NCBI RefSeq assembly: GCF_001999335.1
Contig: NZ_MLHS01000038.1
Span: forward strand, 1 to 64,000
Direction of reading: 5' to 3'
Length of the DNA stretch: 64,000 bases
From: Rodentibacter sp. Ppn85
GTDB taxonomy: Bacteria; Pseudomonadota; Gammaproteobacteria; Enterobacterales; Pasteurellaceae
The notes under the pieces are model-generated. The model worked only from the letters and a program-made list of their open reading frames with translations. It was not told the DNA's origin and did not search any database. Positions within the stretch are counted from its first letter, which is position 1. Each line of letters begins with the position of its first letter. The translations under genes and the position numbers were made by a program. Positions 54,127-63,665 of this stretch are shown piece by piece.

Positions 54127-55065
54127 TTACTTTTTAAAATTCTTGCTAAAAAATGCTTTTGCGGTTTCAACATCCCGTTTAATTTGTGCCTTTAAATCAT
54201 CAAAAGAGGGAAATTTCATTTCCTCTCTTATTTTATGGCAAAACTCAACCTCAACCAGTTCACCATAAATTGTCTTTGCAAAATCAAATAAGTGCACTTC
54301 TAATAATTGAATCGCGCCATTAATCGTTGGGCGTTTCCCCATATTGGCGACGCCGTTAAAAATTTCGCCCGATTTTAACCGCACTTTTACCGCATACACG
54401 CCTTTAATAGGATTCACTTGGCGATGCAAACGAATATTTGCCGTGGGGAAATCCAATGTTCTGCCCAATTTATTGCCGTGAATCACCCGACCGAAAATAC
54501 GATAAGGTTTGCCCAACAAACTTTCCGCAAGAGATAAATCGTCTCTTGCCAGAGCTTCTCGAACGGTTGTACTGCTAATGCGTTGTTCGTCCAAACAAAA
54601 ACTATGATTATCTTCCACCGTAAAACCGAAACGCTCCCCCGCTTGTTTTAACATAGCAAAATTGCCTTGACGGTTTGCACCGAATTGAAAATCATCGCCA
54701 ATGCTTAAAAATTTTACCCGGAGCCGATTCACTAATGTTTGTTCGATGAATTGTTCTGCCGATTGTTCTGCCAAAGCTCTGTTAAATTTTGCCACGATAA
54801 CGACATCGACCCGGGCCTGCTGTAAATAGTGAAGCTTATCACGTAAACGCATCAAACGTGCAGGCGCATTATCGCCCATAAAATATTCACGGGGTTGCGG
54901 CTCGAACAATAATACCGCCATGGGTAAATTTAATTCGTCCGCTTCTTGGCGAAGATGGCTTAATACCGCCTGATGCCCCAAATGCACGCCATCAAAGTTG
55001 CCAATCGTCAATGCACAACCTTGTAAAACCCGACTTGCATTATGCAGTCCGCGAATTAATAACAT
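54127..55065 (-). CDS. ribF: bifunctional riboflavin kinase/FMN adenylyltransferase
   Basis: 312 aa making FMN and FAD. The N-terminal adenylyltransferase domain has TIGNFDGVHLGHQ, and the C-terminal kinase has GKPYRIFGRVIHGNKLGRTL then FPTANI and IKGVYAV. First gene of the ribF-ileS-lspA-ispH operon. Confidence 0.97.
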   Translation of the reverse strand: MLLIRGLHNASRVLQGCALTIGNFDGVHLGHQAVLSHLRQEADELNLPMAVLLFEPQPREYFMGDNAPARLMRLRDKLHYLQQARVDVVIVAKFNRALAEQSAEQFIEQTLVNRLRVKFLSIGDDFQFGANRQGNFAMLKQAGERFGFTVEDNHSFCLDEQRISSTTVREALARDDLSLAESLLGKPYRIFGRVIHGNKLGRTLDFPTANIRLHRQVNPIKGVYAVKVRLKSGEIFNGVANMGKRPTINGAIQLLEVHLFDFAKTIYGELVEVEFCHKIREEMKFPSFDDLKAQIKRDVETAKAFFSKNFKK

Positions 55066-55110
55066 GTCCTATCCACAAAAATTACAGAATTTCTGCATTA
55101 TAGCGGTAAG

Positions 55111-56685
55111 TTAATTTTTTGTCAGCAAATGGTGTTTACGGATACCTAATAAAATCAACATCAAACCATAAGTGATTGCGGCTAATCCAATCAACCAAAT
55201 CAACCAATAAATGCGAATGATAAAACTCATTGTCGCCCATTCATTGATATCCGGCACGTAATACCACACTGCAACGCCCATTATCAGTGCGGAAAGTAAA
55301 ACTTTCATAAAAAAGACCGCACTTTGGCGTGAAAAACGGTACACATCGGACTTCGCCAAACCACGATAAAGCAAGTAAGCATTAAGTGTAGCGGACATGG
55401 CAGAAGCTATCGCTAACCCCACATAGCTAAATGGAATCGCCAACACATTGAATCCCATATTACTCACCATCGCGATAATGCCGATTTTCACCGGCGTTTT
55501 GGTATCTTGGCGGGCATAATAACCGTTGGCAAGAATTTTAATCAACATAAAACTTAGTAAGCCGGCATTGAATGCCCATAAGGAATAAGAGGCGGCATGC
55601 ACATCACGTAAGGTAAAACTGCCCCGCATAAAAAGTGTCAGCAACATAGGGCGGGCAAGCACGGCGATACCGACCGCCGCCGGTACGCCGAGTAATAGAA
55701 TCATGCGCACCCCCCAGTCCATCGTATTACGAAAATCCGCCGCACTTTGTGCTGAATTCTCCTCGCGATTGACGTGATGACGTGCGAGGGTTGGTAAAAT
55801 TACCGTAGAAATCGCAATGCCGAACAAGCCAAGGGGAAACTCCAGCAAACGGTCGGAATAATAAAGCCAGCTGATAGAGCCGGTCATTAAAAAACTGGCA
55901 ATAATTGTATCCAGTAATAAATTGATTTGGCTGACGGACACGCCAAACAAAGCCGGAATCATCAATTTACGAATTTTTACCACGCCTTCATCGTGCCACG
56001 CCCATTTCGGTTTCACCAAAAGTCCGGCTTTTTTCATAAAAGGAATTTGGAATAAAAATTGCAATAAACCGCCGAGAAAAATACCGATGGCTAATGCAAG
56101 ATCAGGATTATCCATTCTAGGTGCGAGGAAAAGTGCGGTCGCAATCATCGCAATATTTAATAACACCGGCGAGAAAGCCATTACCCCAAACTTGCCCAAC
56201 GTATTCAACACCGCACCGGAAAGTGCAACAAAAGTGACAAACCACAAATAAGGAAAAGTAATTTTCAATAGCAAAGAGGCCTGTTCAAATTTATGGGCAT
56301 CAGGCCCGTCATTAAGCCAATCGGTGAACCATCCCATACCAAATAATGCGGCAACAACAGGTGAGCCCACCATCGCCAACAAAGTTACGATACTCACCAA
56401 ACCGCCTAATGTACCGGACACCTTACCGATAAATTCACGGGTTTTATCCAGATCACCTGTTTTACGATATTCTGCCAACACAGGAACAAAGGCTTGGGAA
56501 AATGCCCCTTCTGCAAATAAACGACGGAGAAAATTCGGAATACGGTTGGCAAATAAAAATACATCAGCCGCGGCCCCCGCACCAATCAGATGTGCGATGA
56601 CAACATCACGCACCAAACCTAACACACGTGATAATAATGTCATACTGCTGACAATCACGCCCGATTTTAAAAGTCGTTTACTCAA
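55111..56685 (-). CDS. murJ: lipid II flippase MurJ
   Basis: 524 aa with 14 membrane spans. Flips lipid II across the inner membrane for peptidoglycan synthesis. The start LKSGVIVSSMTLLSRVLGLVRD, the FAEGAFSQAFVPVLAEY segment and ILANGYYARQDTKTPVKIG are typical. It lies directly upstream of ribF on the same strand and divergent from rpsT, as in E. coli relatives. Confidence 0.96.
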   Translation of the reverse strand: MSKRLLKSGVIVSSMTLLSRVLGLVRDVVIAHLIGAGAAADVFLFANRIPNFLRRLFAEGAFSQAFVPVLAEYRKTGDLDKTREFIGKVSGTLGGLVSIVTLLAMVGSPVVAALFGMGWFTDWLNDGPDAHKFEQASLLLKITFPYLWFVTFVALSGAVLNTLGKFGVMAFSPVLLNIAMIATALFLAPRMDNPDLALAIGIFLGGLLQFLFQIPFMKKAGLLVKPKWAWHDEGVVKIRKLMIPALFGVSVSQINLLLDTIIASFLMTGSISWLYYSDRLLEFPLGLFGIAISTVILPTLARHHVNREENSAQSAADFRNTMDWGVRMILLLGVPAAVGIAVLARPMLLTLFMRGSFTLRDVHAASYSLWAFNAGLLSFMLIKILANGYYARQDTKTPVKIGIIAMVSNMGFNVLAIPFSYVGLAIASAMSATLNAYLLYRGLAKSDVYRFSRQSAVFFMKVLLSALIMGVAVWYYVPDINEWATMSFIIRIYWLIWLIGLAAITYGLMLILLGIRKHHLLTKN

Positions 56686-56871
56686 AACATTTCTCTCTTG
56701 GCTAAAAATTTTGCTTAATTGTATAGAAATTTTGTTTTTACGCTATATTCCACGTAAAAAAACTGATAAAATCCGCCCACATCGTTTGTGTGAGCCCCTA
56801 TTGAAAGCGCTTGTAAAAATAACGATGCTTACTTTCGGTTGTGTCTCACCGAAACCAACACAAATTTTCCA

Positions 56872-56900
56872 TTGACAAACGTATAAAAAATCGTCATATT
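56872..56900 (+). promoter_or_regulatory. rpsT promoter
   Basis: TTGACA (56872-56877), a 17-bp spacer and CATATT (56895-56900), about 50 bp before the rpsT start. A near-consensus sigma-70 promoter. Confidence 0.65.
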
Positions 56901-56951
56901 GACGCCCTTTATTTTGTCACACTAATTAACAGAAATTTTAGGAGTTTGACC

Positions 56952-57215
56952 TTGGCTAATATCAAGTCAGCAAAAAAACGTGCGGTACAATCTGAAAAAC
57001 GCCGCCAACACAACGCAAGCCAACGCTCTATGATGCGTACTTACATCAAAAAAGTTTATGCTCAAGTAGCAGCAGGTGAAAAAGCAGCAGCTGAAGCAGC
57101 ATTCGTTGAAATGCAAAAAGTTGTTGACCGTATGGCTTCAAAAGGCTTAATCCACGCTAACAAAGCAGCAAATCACAAATCTAAATTAGCTGCGCAAATC
57201 AAAAAATTAGCGTAA
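56952..57215 (+). CDS. rpsT: 30S ribosomal protein S20 (UUG start)
   Basis: 87 aa. Begins (M)[20 protein letters not shown], the normal S20 N-terminus. No ATG is available at that place; the start is TTG at 56952 with AGGAG before it. E. coli rpsT also uses UUG, linked to autoregulation of its translation, so the unusual start is conserved. Monocistronic, with its own promoter and terminator. Confidence 0.97.
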   Translation: MANIKSAKKRAVQSEKRRQHNASQRSMMRTYIKKVYAQVAAGEKAAAEAAFVEMQKVVDRMASKGLIHANKAANHKSKLAAQIKKLA

Positions 57216-57228
57216 TTAAAACAGCATA

Positions 57229-57262
57229 AAAAAAGACCGCACTTTGATGTGCGGTTTTTTAT
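57229..57262 (+). terminator. rpsT terminator
   Basis: ACCGCAC (57236-57242) and GTGCGGT (57249-57255) with a 6-nt loop and a run of T (to 57260); includes an uptake-signal copy. Confidence 0.88.
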
Positions 57263-57292
57263 TTCTCAAAGTTTCCCCTATTTAAATATATT

Positions 57293-58462
57293 TTATCTAT
57301 TGATAACTTGTTTTGTTACTGCAATTTTATTGTCAGCATAACGCACTACATCTTTAATCACTAGCTTTTGCATAGCGGAAATCAGGGTTTCCATAAAATA
57401 AAAGTCAATTTGGGCGATTTTATCCAATCCTAAGTTGGGTTTTATTGGGAAAGATAACTTCTGAGTTTTGATTATTTTTTCACTAAAACTTGAACTTCCC
57501 CAAGAAAAAGTACTAAAAGCTTTTACCATAATTGGAATAAAAAATTGTGCATTTCCCTTGTTAAATAAAGTTAGTTTAGGTTTTAACACCTTGATTTTAT
57601 CGCCTGTAAAATAAGGTTTTTCTTGATAAAACATTGTTGCTGTATCCTGTCCAAATGAGATGGTATTACCTTTATTTAAATAACTTTCGCTCTCGTTCAG
57701 ATAACCTTTAATTCCATTATTGACCGATGTTCTCACAACATAAGGATAGCCGGTATCTTCAATTTTAACTTTATTAGCATCAAACCTTTTCTTAGATGGT
57801 TTTACTTCAAACAAGTCCTGCAACTCAAATTCCGCCCACACCACTTTGCCATTTTCAAACTCAGCAAGCACCTGTTGTTCAGCCGTGGTGAGCGTATAGT
57901 CTTTTAAACCTGTAACCAATAAATAATCCTCTAGCTGTGAGAGGCGTGAAACTTTGATTTGGGCGATGAAATTTTCCATAAAATCAAAGTCAATTTGGGC
58001 GATTTTATCCAAACTTGAGTTGGGACTTATTGGAAGAGGAATTTTATTTCCTTTGATTCTTTCCCAACCTGCTTTGTTTGTCCACTCATAGTTGCCATAA
58101 ATTGCTTTTGAAATGCTTGCTGTTAAAAATAGATACTGATTATTCGTCAAAAGATCATCAGTATATATCCATTTAATGGCATATGCATCTTGTAAAACAG
58201 TAAATTCTTTATTTTGATAAAAGGTGGCTCCTGTATTTGCACCATTTGCAGAAATTGAAATTACATTTTTTAAAATAGTTGCATTATCTCTAGGGACATA
58301 ATTATTTAACCCTTGATTTTGAATACCAGCAGTTAGAGCAGGTAAATTAAACCCTCTTTCTGGATTATTTGGTAAATCATTAGTTTTATAGTTAAGTTTT
58401 TTTACTTTTATTTTTTCAAACAACTCCTGCAACTCAAACTCTGCCCATTTAACTTGTTGCAA
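57293..58462 (-). CDS. restriction-modification specificity subunit (S, BcgI B-like)
   Basis: 389 aa with two half-repeats, each a target-recognition domain. The first starts WAEFELQELFE (about residue 6), the second WAEFELQDLFEV (about 209). Each ends SLDKIAQIDFDFME or GLDKIAQIDFYFME, the conserved helices. This is the layout of S subunits that read a split target. It starts with TTG at 58462, 20 bp after the stop of the methylase-nuclease; upstream in-frame codons give no better start. Together the two genes form a BcgI-type system. Confidence 0.85.
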   Translation of the reverse strand: MQQVKWAEFELQELFEKIKVKKLNYKTNDLPNNPERGFNLPALTAGIQNQGLNNYVPRDNATILKNVISISANGANTGATFYQNKEFTVLQDAYAIKWIYTDDLLTNNQYLFLTASISKAIYGNYEWTNKAGWERIKGNKIPLPISPNSSLDKIAQIDFDFMENFIAQIKVSRLSQLEDYLLVTGLKDYTLTTAEQQVLAEFENGKVVWAEFELQDLFEVKPSKKRFDANKVKIEDTGYPYVVRTSVNNGIKGYLNESESYLNKGNTISFGQDTATMFYQEKPYFTGDKIKVLKPKLTLFNKGNAQFFIPIMVKAFSTFSWGSSSFSEKIIKTQKLSFPIKPNLGLDKIAQIDFYFMETLISAMQKLVIKDVVRYADNKIAVTKQVINR

Positions 58463-58482
58463 TTTTTCCGTTAAATGGGTTT

Positions 58483-60528
58483 CTATTTTCCCAAGCGTTC
58501 GTCTTGTTTATCTTGTTTTTTTAATAGTTTAGAAACTTCCCACGCCAAATAATCACTAACAGTCTTTTTAAAATCCTCAAAAGTAGGCTTAGTATCCATC
58601 GGTGCAGTTTGGTTCCAATCTGCACCGTTTTTCGGGTCTATGGTATTTTCAAAATACTCTTTTTTGCTAAACAACTTCAATTTAGACTGACCAAAACGTA
58701 CCAAATTAACCACTTCTTCATAGCGTTGTCGAGCATTGTCGGTATCTTTTAAGTTATTACGGGCTTTTTTACGGTTGGTTCGGGTATAGCCGTCATTAGA
58801 AAAATCAATAAATTTGACTAACTCATCTTTTTCATGTTTTTCACCCACTTTAAACACATAAATATTAGTCTGTACGCTAGATTTACCGATAAATAAATCA
58901 ATCGGCATTTTAATACTTGCAAGTAGGGTGTGTTTTTGCAAAATGCGTTGATTGATTTCTTTTGCCTTACCACTTCCTGCTGTGTTTTGAATAATAATCG
59001 CCGCATAGCCTTTGTTCATCATATTTAAGGCAGCTTCTACAAAGTTCATTCCATTGCCAGTAGCAGAATAAGGCGGATTCAGAATAAAAGCGTCTGCTGG
59101 GAATTTATCATCAGTATTACCAAAGCCATATCTACCGTCAAAATCGGTCAATGAGTTTTTGTTAATGATATTAGAGCTGCCATCGCCCATCATAATCATA
59201 TTCAAAATAGCAAGCATATAAACGCTAGAAAGTAATTCCAAACCCAACAATTGTTTAGCTTTAATATGGGCTTCTTTGCGGCGTAGTTCTTCGGGCGATT
59301 GAATATTGGCTTTGGCATCTTTAAGCATTTCATTCATTGCGGCGACCAATAGTCCAGCTGAACCTGTAGCAAAGTCCCAAACATAACTATCTTTATTCAC
59401 CCGTGCCAATTTAACCAATAAAGTCGCCACATAAGACGGTGTTAAAACCACATCGTTGAGTTTGTCTTGTGTGAATCCGAGCCAAGAGTACATCTCGTTA
59501 AACAGCTTACCCGTGAAGTCTGTAGTTAAGCCGATTTTGTAATAAATACCCAAATCATCAATAATCTTAGTAAATACACGTTTAAGCTGGCTTTCGCCAT
59601 TTTGCGGTTTGTTGATATTATCGGTTAAAAGCGTATTAGATAACGTGCGGATAATTAACTCTTTTTTATCCTGCGGTAATTGCTTTTCATTAAAAAAGGC
59701 GTTGATTTTACGAATAATAATATCACCATCTCGGTTGCCCTCTTCTTCAGATGATTTTAAATCTTCTTTTTCCAAAGGTTTTACCTTGTTTGGTACGCCA
59801 ATCGTAGCAATGATTGAAGCTGCAACAAGATAAACACGGTCGTTTTCGCCTAAACCTTTTTCGTTTTGGTAAATATCGTTATTAAGTTTGATCAGACTGG
59901 TATCAATTTCTTTTTCACGCTTTTCTTTGATTTTTTCTAATTCTTCAGGCGAAAGTTTGATCTGCTTAACCTGTGCGATAAAATAGTCAAAATTTTCTTT
60001 AGCAAGAAAAGAAAAATCGGAAAATTCACCGACTTTCTGCCCCACGCCAAGATTCGATTTTGCAACATAATAAACCCCGATTTGATGGTGAATTTTGCCT
60101 TTTTCGTCTTTTTCACCCGTCATACCAATGGCAATAATATCGGTGTAGCTGGTGTGGTGGAGCAAAGCGTTAGCATAATGTACCGCTCCATTGACTGCAT
60201 AGCCATTGATATGCTTGAAATTCGGTTCATTTTTCGCTGTGCGATTATCTACATTGCCTTCGGCATCTAATTTGACTAACTTATCACCATAGCCTTTATA
60301 TTCAATCAAAATAGGGTAATATTCAGTGTTAGCTGTCTGTAACAACAATTTTGCGTCAGGGCGATTTGCCCCCATACCGCCACTTTTAGAAAAATAATCT
60401 TTCAATGCTTTATCAATTTCATCATTGAGTATTTCTTGTTCTAATTTATAGTCTAATTGATACTTTTTCAGCCAGCTATTCGCTAAATCTGCAATATTAG
60501 GTTCGATTGATTGCAACTTCTTTGCCAT
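58483..60528 (-). CDS. fused restriction nuclease/N6-adenine methyltransferase (BcgI A-like)
   Basis: 681 aa. N-terminal PD-(D/E)xK nuclease: RPDAK (Asp58) and LIEYKGYG (Glu76, Lys78). Then a helical linker and a gamma-class N6-adenine methylase with SAM motif DFATGSAGLL (385-394) and catalytic NPPY (484-487). This is the layout of type IIB/IIG enzymes such as BcgI, where the A subunit cuts and methylates and a separate B subunit gives specificity. No hsdR is adjacent. No uptake signals occur in the pair, in line with recent acquisition between rpsT and srmB. Confidence 0.87.
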   Translation of the reverse strand: MAKKLQSIEPNIADLANSWLKKYQLDYKLEQEILNDEIDKALKDYFSKSGGMGANRPDAKLLLQTANTEYYPILIEYKGYGDKLVKLDAEGNVDNRTAKNEPNFKHINGYAVNGAVHYANALLHHTSYTDIIAIGMTGEKDEKGKIHHQIGVYYVAKSNLGVGQKVGEFSDFSFLAKENFDYFIAQVKQIKLSPEELEKIKEKREKEIDTSLIKLNNDIYQNEKGLGENDRVYLVAASIIATIGVPNKVKPLEKEDLKSSEEEGNRDGDIIIRKINAFFNEKQLPQDKKELIIRTLSNTLLTDNINKPQNGESQLKRVFTKIIDDLGIYYKIGLTTDFTGKLFNEMYSWLGFTQDKLNDVVLTPSYVATLLVKLARVNKDSYVWDFATGSAGLLVAAMNEMLKDAKANIQSPEELRRKEAHIKAKQLLGLELLSSVYMLAILNMIMMGDGSSNIINKNSLTDFDGRYGFGNTDDKFPADAFILNPPYSATGNGMNFVEAALNMMNKGYAAIIIQNTAGSGKAKEINQRILQKHTLLASIKMPIDLFIGKSSVQTNIYVFKVGEKHEKDELVKFIDFSNDGYTRTNRKKARNNLKDTDNARQRYEEVVNLVRFGQSKLKLFSKKEYFENTIDPKNGADWNQTAPMDTKPTFEDFKKTVSDYLAWEVSKLLKKQDKQDERLGK

Positions 60529-60637
60529 TCTTACACCTTGTTATCCCCGTAAAAAAGATAGATAAAATTGTTACATTATTTTAAATCTTAATTTTTGTGC
60601 AACAGCCTTTACACCAAATTCCACTTTAACTTTAACC

Positions 60638-61960
60638 TTAACTTTCCTTCATTAAACTCGCCTTTCTCCGCTTCCCAATATTTTTCGTATCCTTGTGACG
60701 TAGCTTCACTTTTTTCTTCGCCTCTGTTTTTTTCTTTTCTTCCCGTTTTGTTTTGATACGGGCTTTTTGTTTTTTACTCACCGATTTAATTTCGCCGTCT
60801 TTCGGTGGTTTGGTGCGAGGTTCTAAGCCTGCTAAAACACGGGCTTTTAGAATTTCCTCCGTGTAACGCTTGATTTTACCGAGCAATTTATAATCGTGTG
60901 CTTCCACAAAAGATACCGCCGTCCCTTTTTTACCCGCTCGAGCGGTACGCCCAATACGATGTAGGTAAGTATCCGCACTATATGGCAAGTCAAAATTCAT
61001 CACATGGCTAACATCATCAATATCAATACCACGAGCCGCTACATCGGTTGCCACTAACACCGTGACCACATCTGATTTCAATTTATCAATGGCATTGTTA
61101 CGTTGGGTTTGTGCCATTTCACCTTCCAAGTAAGCGGAACGAATACCCCGTTTACGCAAGGTTTCGGAAAGTTCTCGGGCATTTTCACGGCGACGCACAA
61201 AAATAATGCCTCGGCTTACTTTTTCTGTTTCAATAAAACGAGCCAATAATTTCACTTTGTGTTCATAGCTATCGGCGTGGTAATACCATTGATTGATTTT
61301 TTTACGTTCGCGGCGGCTTGGTTCGGCATCCACTTGTACAGGATCATTAAGCAAACGTTCGGCAAAATCGACCAATAATTCGCCCTCTAAAGTTGCTGAA
61401 AATAATAACGTTTGTTTACGCCAACGGGTTTCCGCCGCAATTTTTTCCGCATCCTGTCCAAAGCCCATTTGCAACATTCTGTCCGCTTCATCAAAAATTA
61501 ATATTTCCACTGAACGGCAATCAAAATTTTCTTCTTGAATGTATTGCAATAAGCGCCCCGGTGTCGCCACCACCAAATCTTGATTGGTGTTAAACACCTC
61601 GCCATGGTTTTGATATGCCACACCACCGGTGATGGTGGCAATATTTAAATGGGTAAATTGTGCCAATTCTTCCGCTTGTTGCGCCACTTGCATTGCCAGC
61701 TCACGGGTTGGTGTTAATACAAGAATACGTGGCGGGCCGGGCTTACGACGTGGATAATCAAGCAGATGTTGCAATGCCGGTAGTAAAAAAGCAACGGTTT
61801 TGCCCGTGCCGGTCGGTGCCGAGCCTAGCACATCACGCTCTTCCATCGCAGCAGGAATGGCTTCCATTTGGATCGCAGTTGGACGCTTGTAGCCTTTTTT
61901 CTCAAGCGCTTTTAAGAGCTCAGAGGAAAGATCAAATTGCTCAAATTGGGGAAAATTCAT
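60638..61960 (-). CDS. srmB: ATP-dependent RNA helicase SrmB
   Basis: A DEAD-box helicase of 440 aa that assists assembly of the 50S subunit. Q-motif GYKRPTAIQ, Walker A SAPTGTGKT, DEAD box (IFDEADRML), SAT motif (LFSATLEG) and HRIGRTARAGKKG are present. The C-terminal tail is Lys/Arg-rich (KKQKARIKTKREEKKK). It is next to trmN6, as in E. coli srmB-yfiC. Confidence 0.95.
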   Translation of the reverse strand: MNFPQFEQFDLSSELLKALEKKGYKRPTAIQMEAIPAAMEERDVLGSAPTGTGKTVAFLLPALQHLLDYPRRKPGPPRILVLTPTRELAMQVAQQAEELAQFTHLNIATITGGVAYQNHGEVFNTNQDLVVATPGRLLQYIQEENFDCRSVEILIFDEADRMLQMGFGQDAEKIAAETRWRKQTLLFSATLEGELLVDFAERLLNDPVQVDAEPSRRERKKINQWYYHADSYEHKVKLLARFIETEKVSRGIIFVRRRENARELSETLRKRGIRSAYLEGEMAQTQRNNAIDKLKSDVVTVLVATDVAARGIDIDDVSHVMNFDLPYSADTYLHRIGRTARAGKKGTAVSFVEAHDYKLLGKIKRYTEEILKARVLAGLEPRTKPPKDGEIKSVSKKQKARIKTKREEKKKTEAKKKVKLRHKDTKNIGKRRKASLMKES

Positions 61961-62060
61961 TATTGTACGGTTCTTTGTTAAAATTGGCGCAAATTATACC
62001 TGAAAAGCCTCGAAACGCCTAAAAATAAACAGGAAAGTGCGGTCAATTTAAGCAATATTT

Positions 62061-62759
62061 ATGAGTAGTTTTACCTTTAAACAATTTCACATTAATCAAC
62101 AACATTGTGCGATGAAAGTAGGCACAGACGGCATTTTGCTGGGTGCGTGGGCGGATGTGAATCATTGTAAAAATATACTTGATATGGGGAGCGGAACGGG
62201 CTTGCTGGCATTAATGCTTGCACAACGCACAAAGGAAGATAGTCAAATTTATGCTGTAGAATTAGATCCTGCTGCAGCACAACAAGCACAAGAAAATATT
62301 ACGCTTTCACCTTGGAAAGCACGTATCAATTTGATTCGGGGAGATGTTCAACATTTTTTATCCGATACGAAAGAAACCTTTGATCTCATTGTTGCCAACC
62401 CGCCCTATTTTGAACAAGGCGTGGAATGTAAAAACAAAGAAAGAGAGTTAGCCCGTTATACCAAACAAACTCATTCGGACTGGCTGACGTGGGCGGCTGA
62501 ACGTTTATCGGAAAAGGGCAAAATCAGTTTTGTGTTACCCTATGAGGCGGCAAAAACGCTCGAAAAACTGACCGCACTTTATTGTGTCAAACAAACGGAA
62601 GTCATTACAAAAATCGGAAAATCACCGCAAAGAATGTTAATCACTTTTGCCAAACAACCGCAAGAATTAGAGCACAATCAAATCATGATCTACAATGAGA
62701 AAAACCGCTATACGGACGAATTTATTGCACTAACAAAGGATTTTTATTTGAAGTTTTAA
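62061..62759 (+). CDS. trmN6: tRNA1(Val) (adenine(37)-N6)-methyltransferase
   Basis: 232 aa. Class I SAM methyltransferase with motif I ILDMGSGTGLLALMLAQR and catalytic NPPY (VANPPYFEQG). The start FTFKQFHINQQHCAMKVGTDG is that of YfiC/TrmN6. It modifies A37 of valine tRNA. Divergent from srmB. Confidence 0.94.
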   Translation: MSSFTFKQFHINQQHCAMKVGTDGILLGAWADVNHCKNILDMGSGTGLLALMLAQRTKEDSQIYAVELDPAAAQQAQENITLSPWKARINLIRGDVQHFLSDTKETFDLIVANPPYFEQGVECKNKERELARYTKQTHSDWLTWAAERLSEKGKISFVLPYEAAKTLEKLTALYCVKQTEVITKIGKSPQRMLITFAKQPQELEHNQIMIYNEKNRYTDEFIALTKDFYLKF

Positions 62760-62766
62760 CAAAAAA

Positions 62767-62786
62767 GCGAACTCTACGGTTCGCCT
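62767..62786. terminator. terminator between trmN6 and pnuC
   Basis: GCGAAC (62767-62772) and GTTCGC (62779-62784), with A6 before and CTTTCT after; works best for pnuC on the - strand (TTTTTT tail) and serves convergent genes. Confidence 0.7.
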
Positions 62787-62803
62787 TTCTGTGAAAAGTG
62801 CGG

Positions 62804-63487
62804 TCAATTTTGCGTTTGTTTTGTCAATTTCGTCCAGTTGTAATAACCATAAAGCGAGTTCAACAAATAGGCACTATACATTAAATACATCGCCGGTGTT
62901 TCCGCCCATAACTTAATAGAAAGAATATTAAGGACAATCCATAATAGCCACTGTTCACGATAACGCAAAATCATCAGTAACTGTGCCGCCACCACGATAA
63001 TGGTGGTTAAACCGTCTAAATCGGTTGAACTCCCGCCTGCCGCCTTCAAGGCTTGCACAAATAAAAGTGTGCCAATGCCGATAAAAAGCATAAGGGCAAT
63101 CCAACCTCGCAGGGTAAGCGATTTTGCCACCACGCTTTCACCGCCATGGTCATTTTGCATATTGTTTTTCCACATAAAATAGCCGATGTACTGTGCTGGC
63201 AAATAGACATAAAGCACGGTGTTCATTTCCCCTAAGAGATTTTGCCCCCATGCTACATAAAAATAGGTATAAGCAAAAATCAAGCCGAAGAAATAGTTAC
63301 TGATTTTCCCTTTACTCACCAATACCACGCATAAAATACCTGAAATACCGGAAATCATTGCCAACCATGTATCCGGTGCTTGCACATACGCCCAAATTTG
63401 TGCAGTGATAAATACCACCAACCAGACTACTTCAAAAGGTTTCCAACCGGATAAAAACTCACGTTTAAGACGTTCGGACCAATCCAT
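62804..63487 (-). CDS. pnuC: nicotinamide riboside transporter PnuC
   Basis: 227 aa with about seven membrane spans. The family segments WKPFEVVWLVVFI, NFFGLIFAYTYFYVAWG-like (NYFFGLIFAYTYFYVAWG), YVYLPAQYIGYFMWKNN and TIIVVAAQLLMILRYREQW are present. In Pasteurellaceae that cannot make NAD de novo, PnuC imports nicotinamide riboside as an NAD (factor V) source. The ATG at 63487 matches the H. influenzae length (226 aa). Confidence 0.95.
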   Translation of the reverse strand: MDWSERLKREFLSGWKPFEVVWLVVFITAQIWAYVQAPDTWLAMISGISGILCVVLVSKGKISNYFFGLIFAYTYFYVAWGQNLLGEMNTVLYVYLPAQYIGYFMWKNNMQNDHGGESVVAKSLTLRGWIALMLFIGIGTLLFVQALKAAGGSSTDLDGLTTIIVVAAQLLMILRYREQWLLWIVLNILSIKLWAETPAMYLMYSAYLLNSLYGYYNWTKLTKQTQN

Positions 63488-63665
63488 TTTTTTACTCCAT
63501 AACAATGAAAAACTATGCCATTTTCACACCGCACTTTAGTAAAGTAAAGCGTAGAATCTTGGTAATCATGGCAATTGTGATTAAGCTCACGGTTTTCATT
63601 GCTTTCCCTTTTAATCGGGCTACAATAGCCGCCCGAATTTTAATGAATAAAAAATAGAGAATTGT

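Noticed and set aside
56324-56875. 183-codon open frame opposite the murJ start
   Set aside because: Antisense shadow of murJ; low-complexity Thr/Asn-rich translation and no ribosome site.
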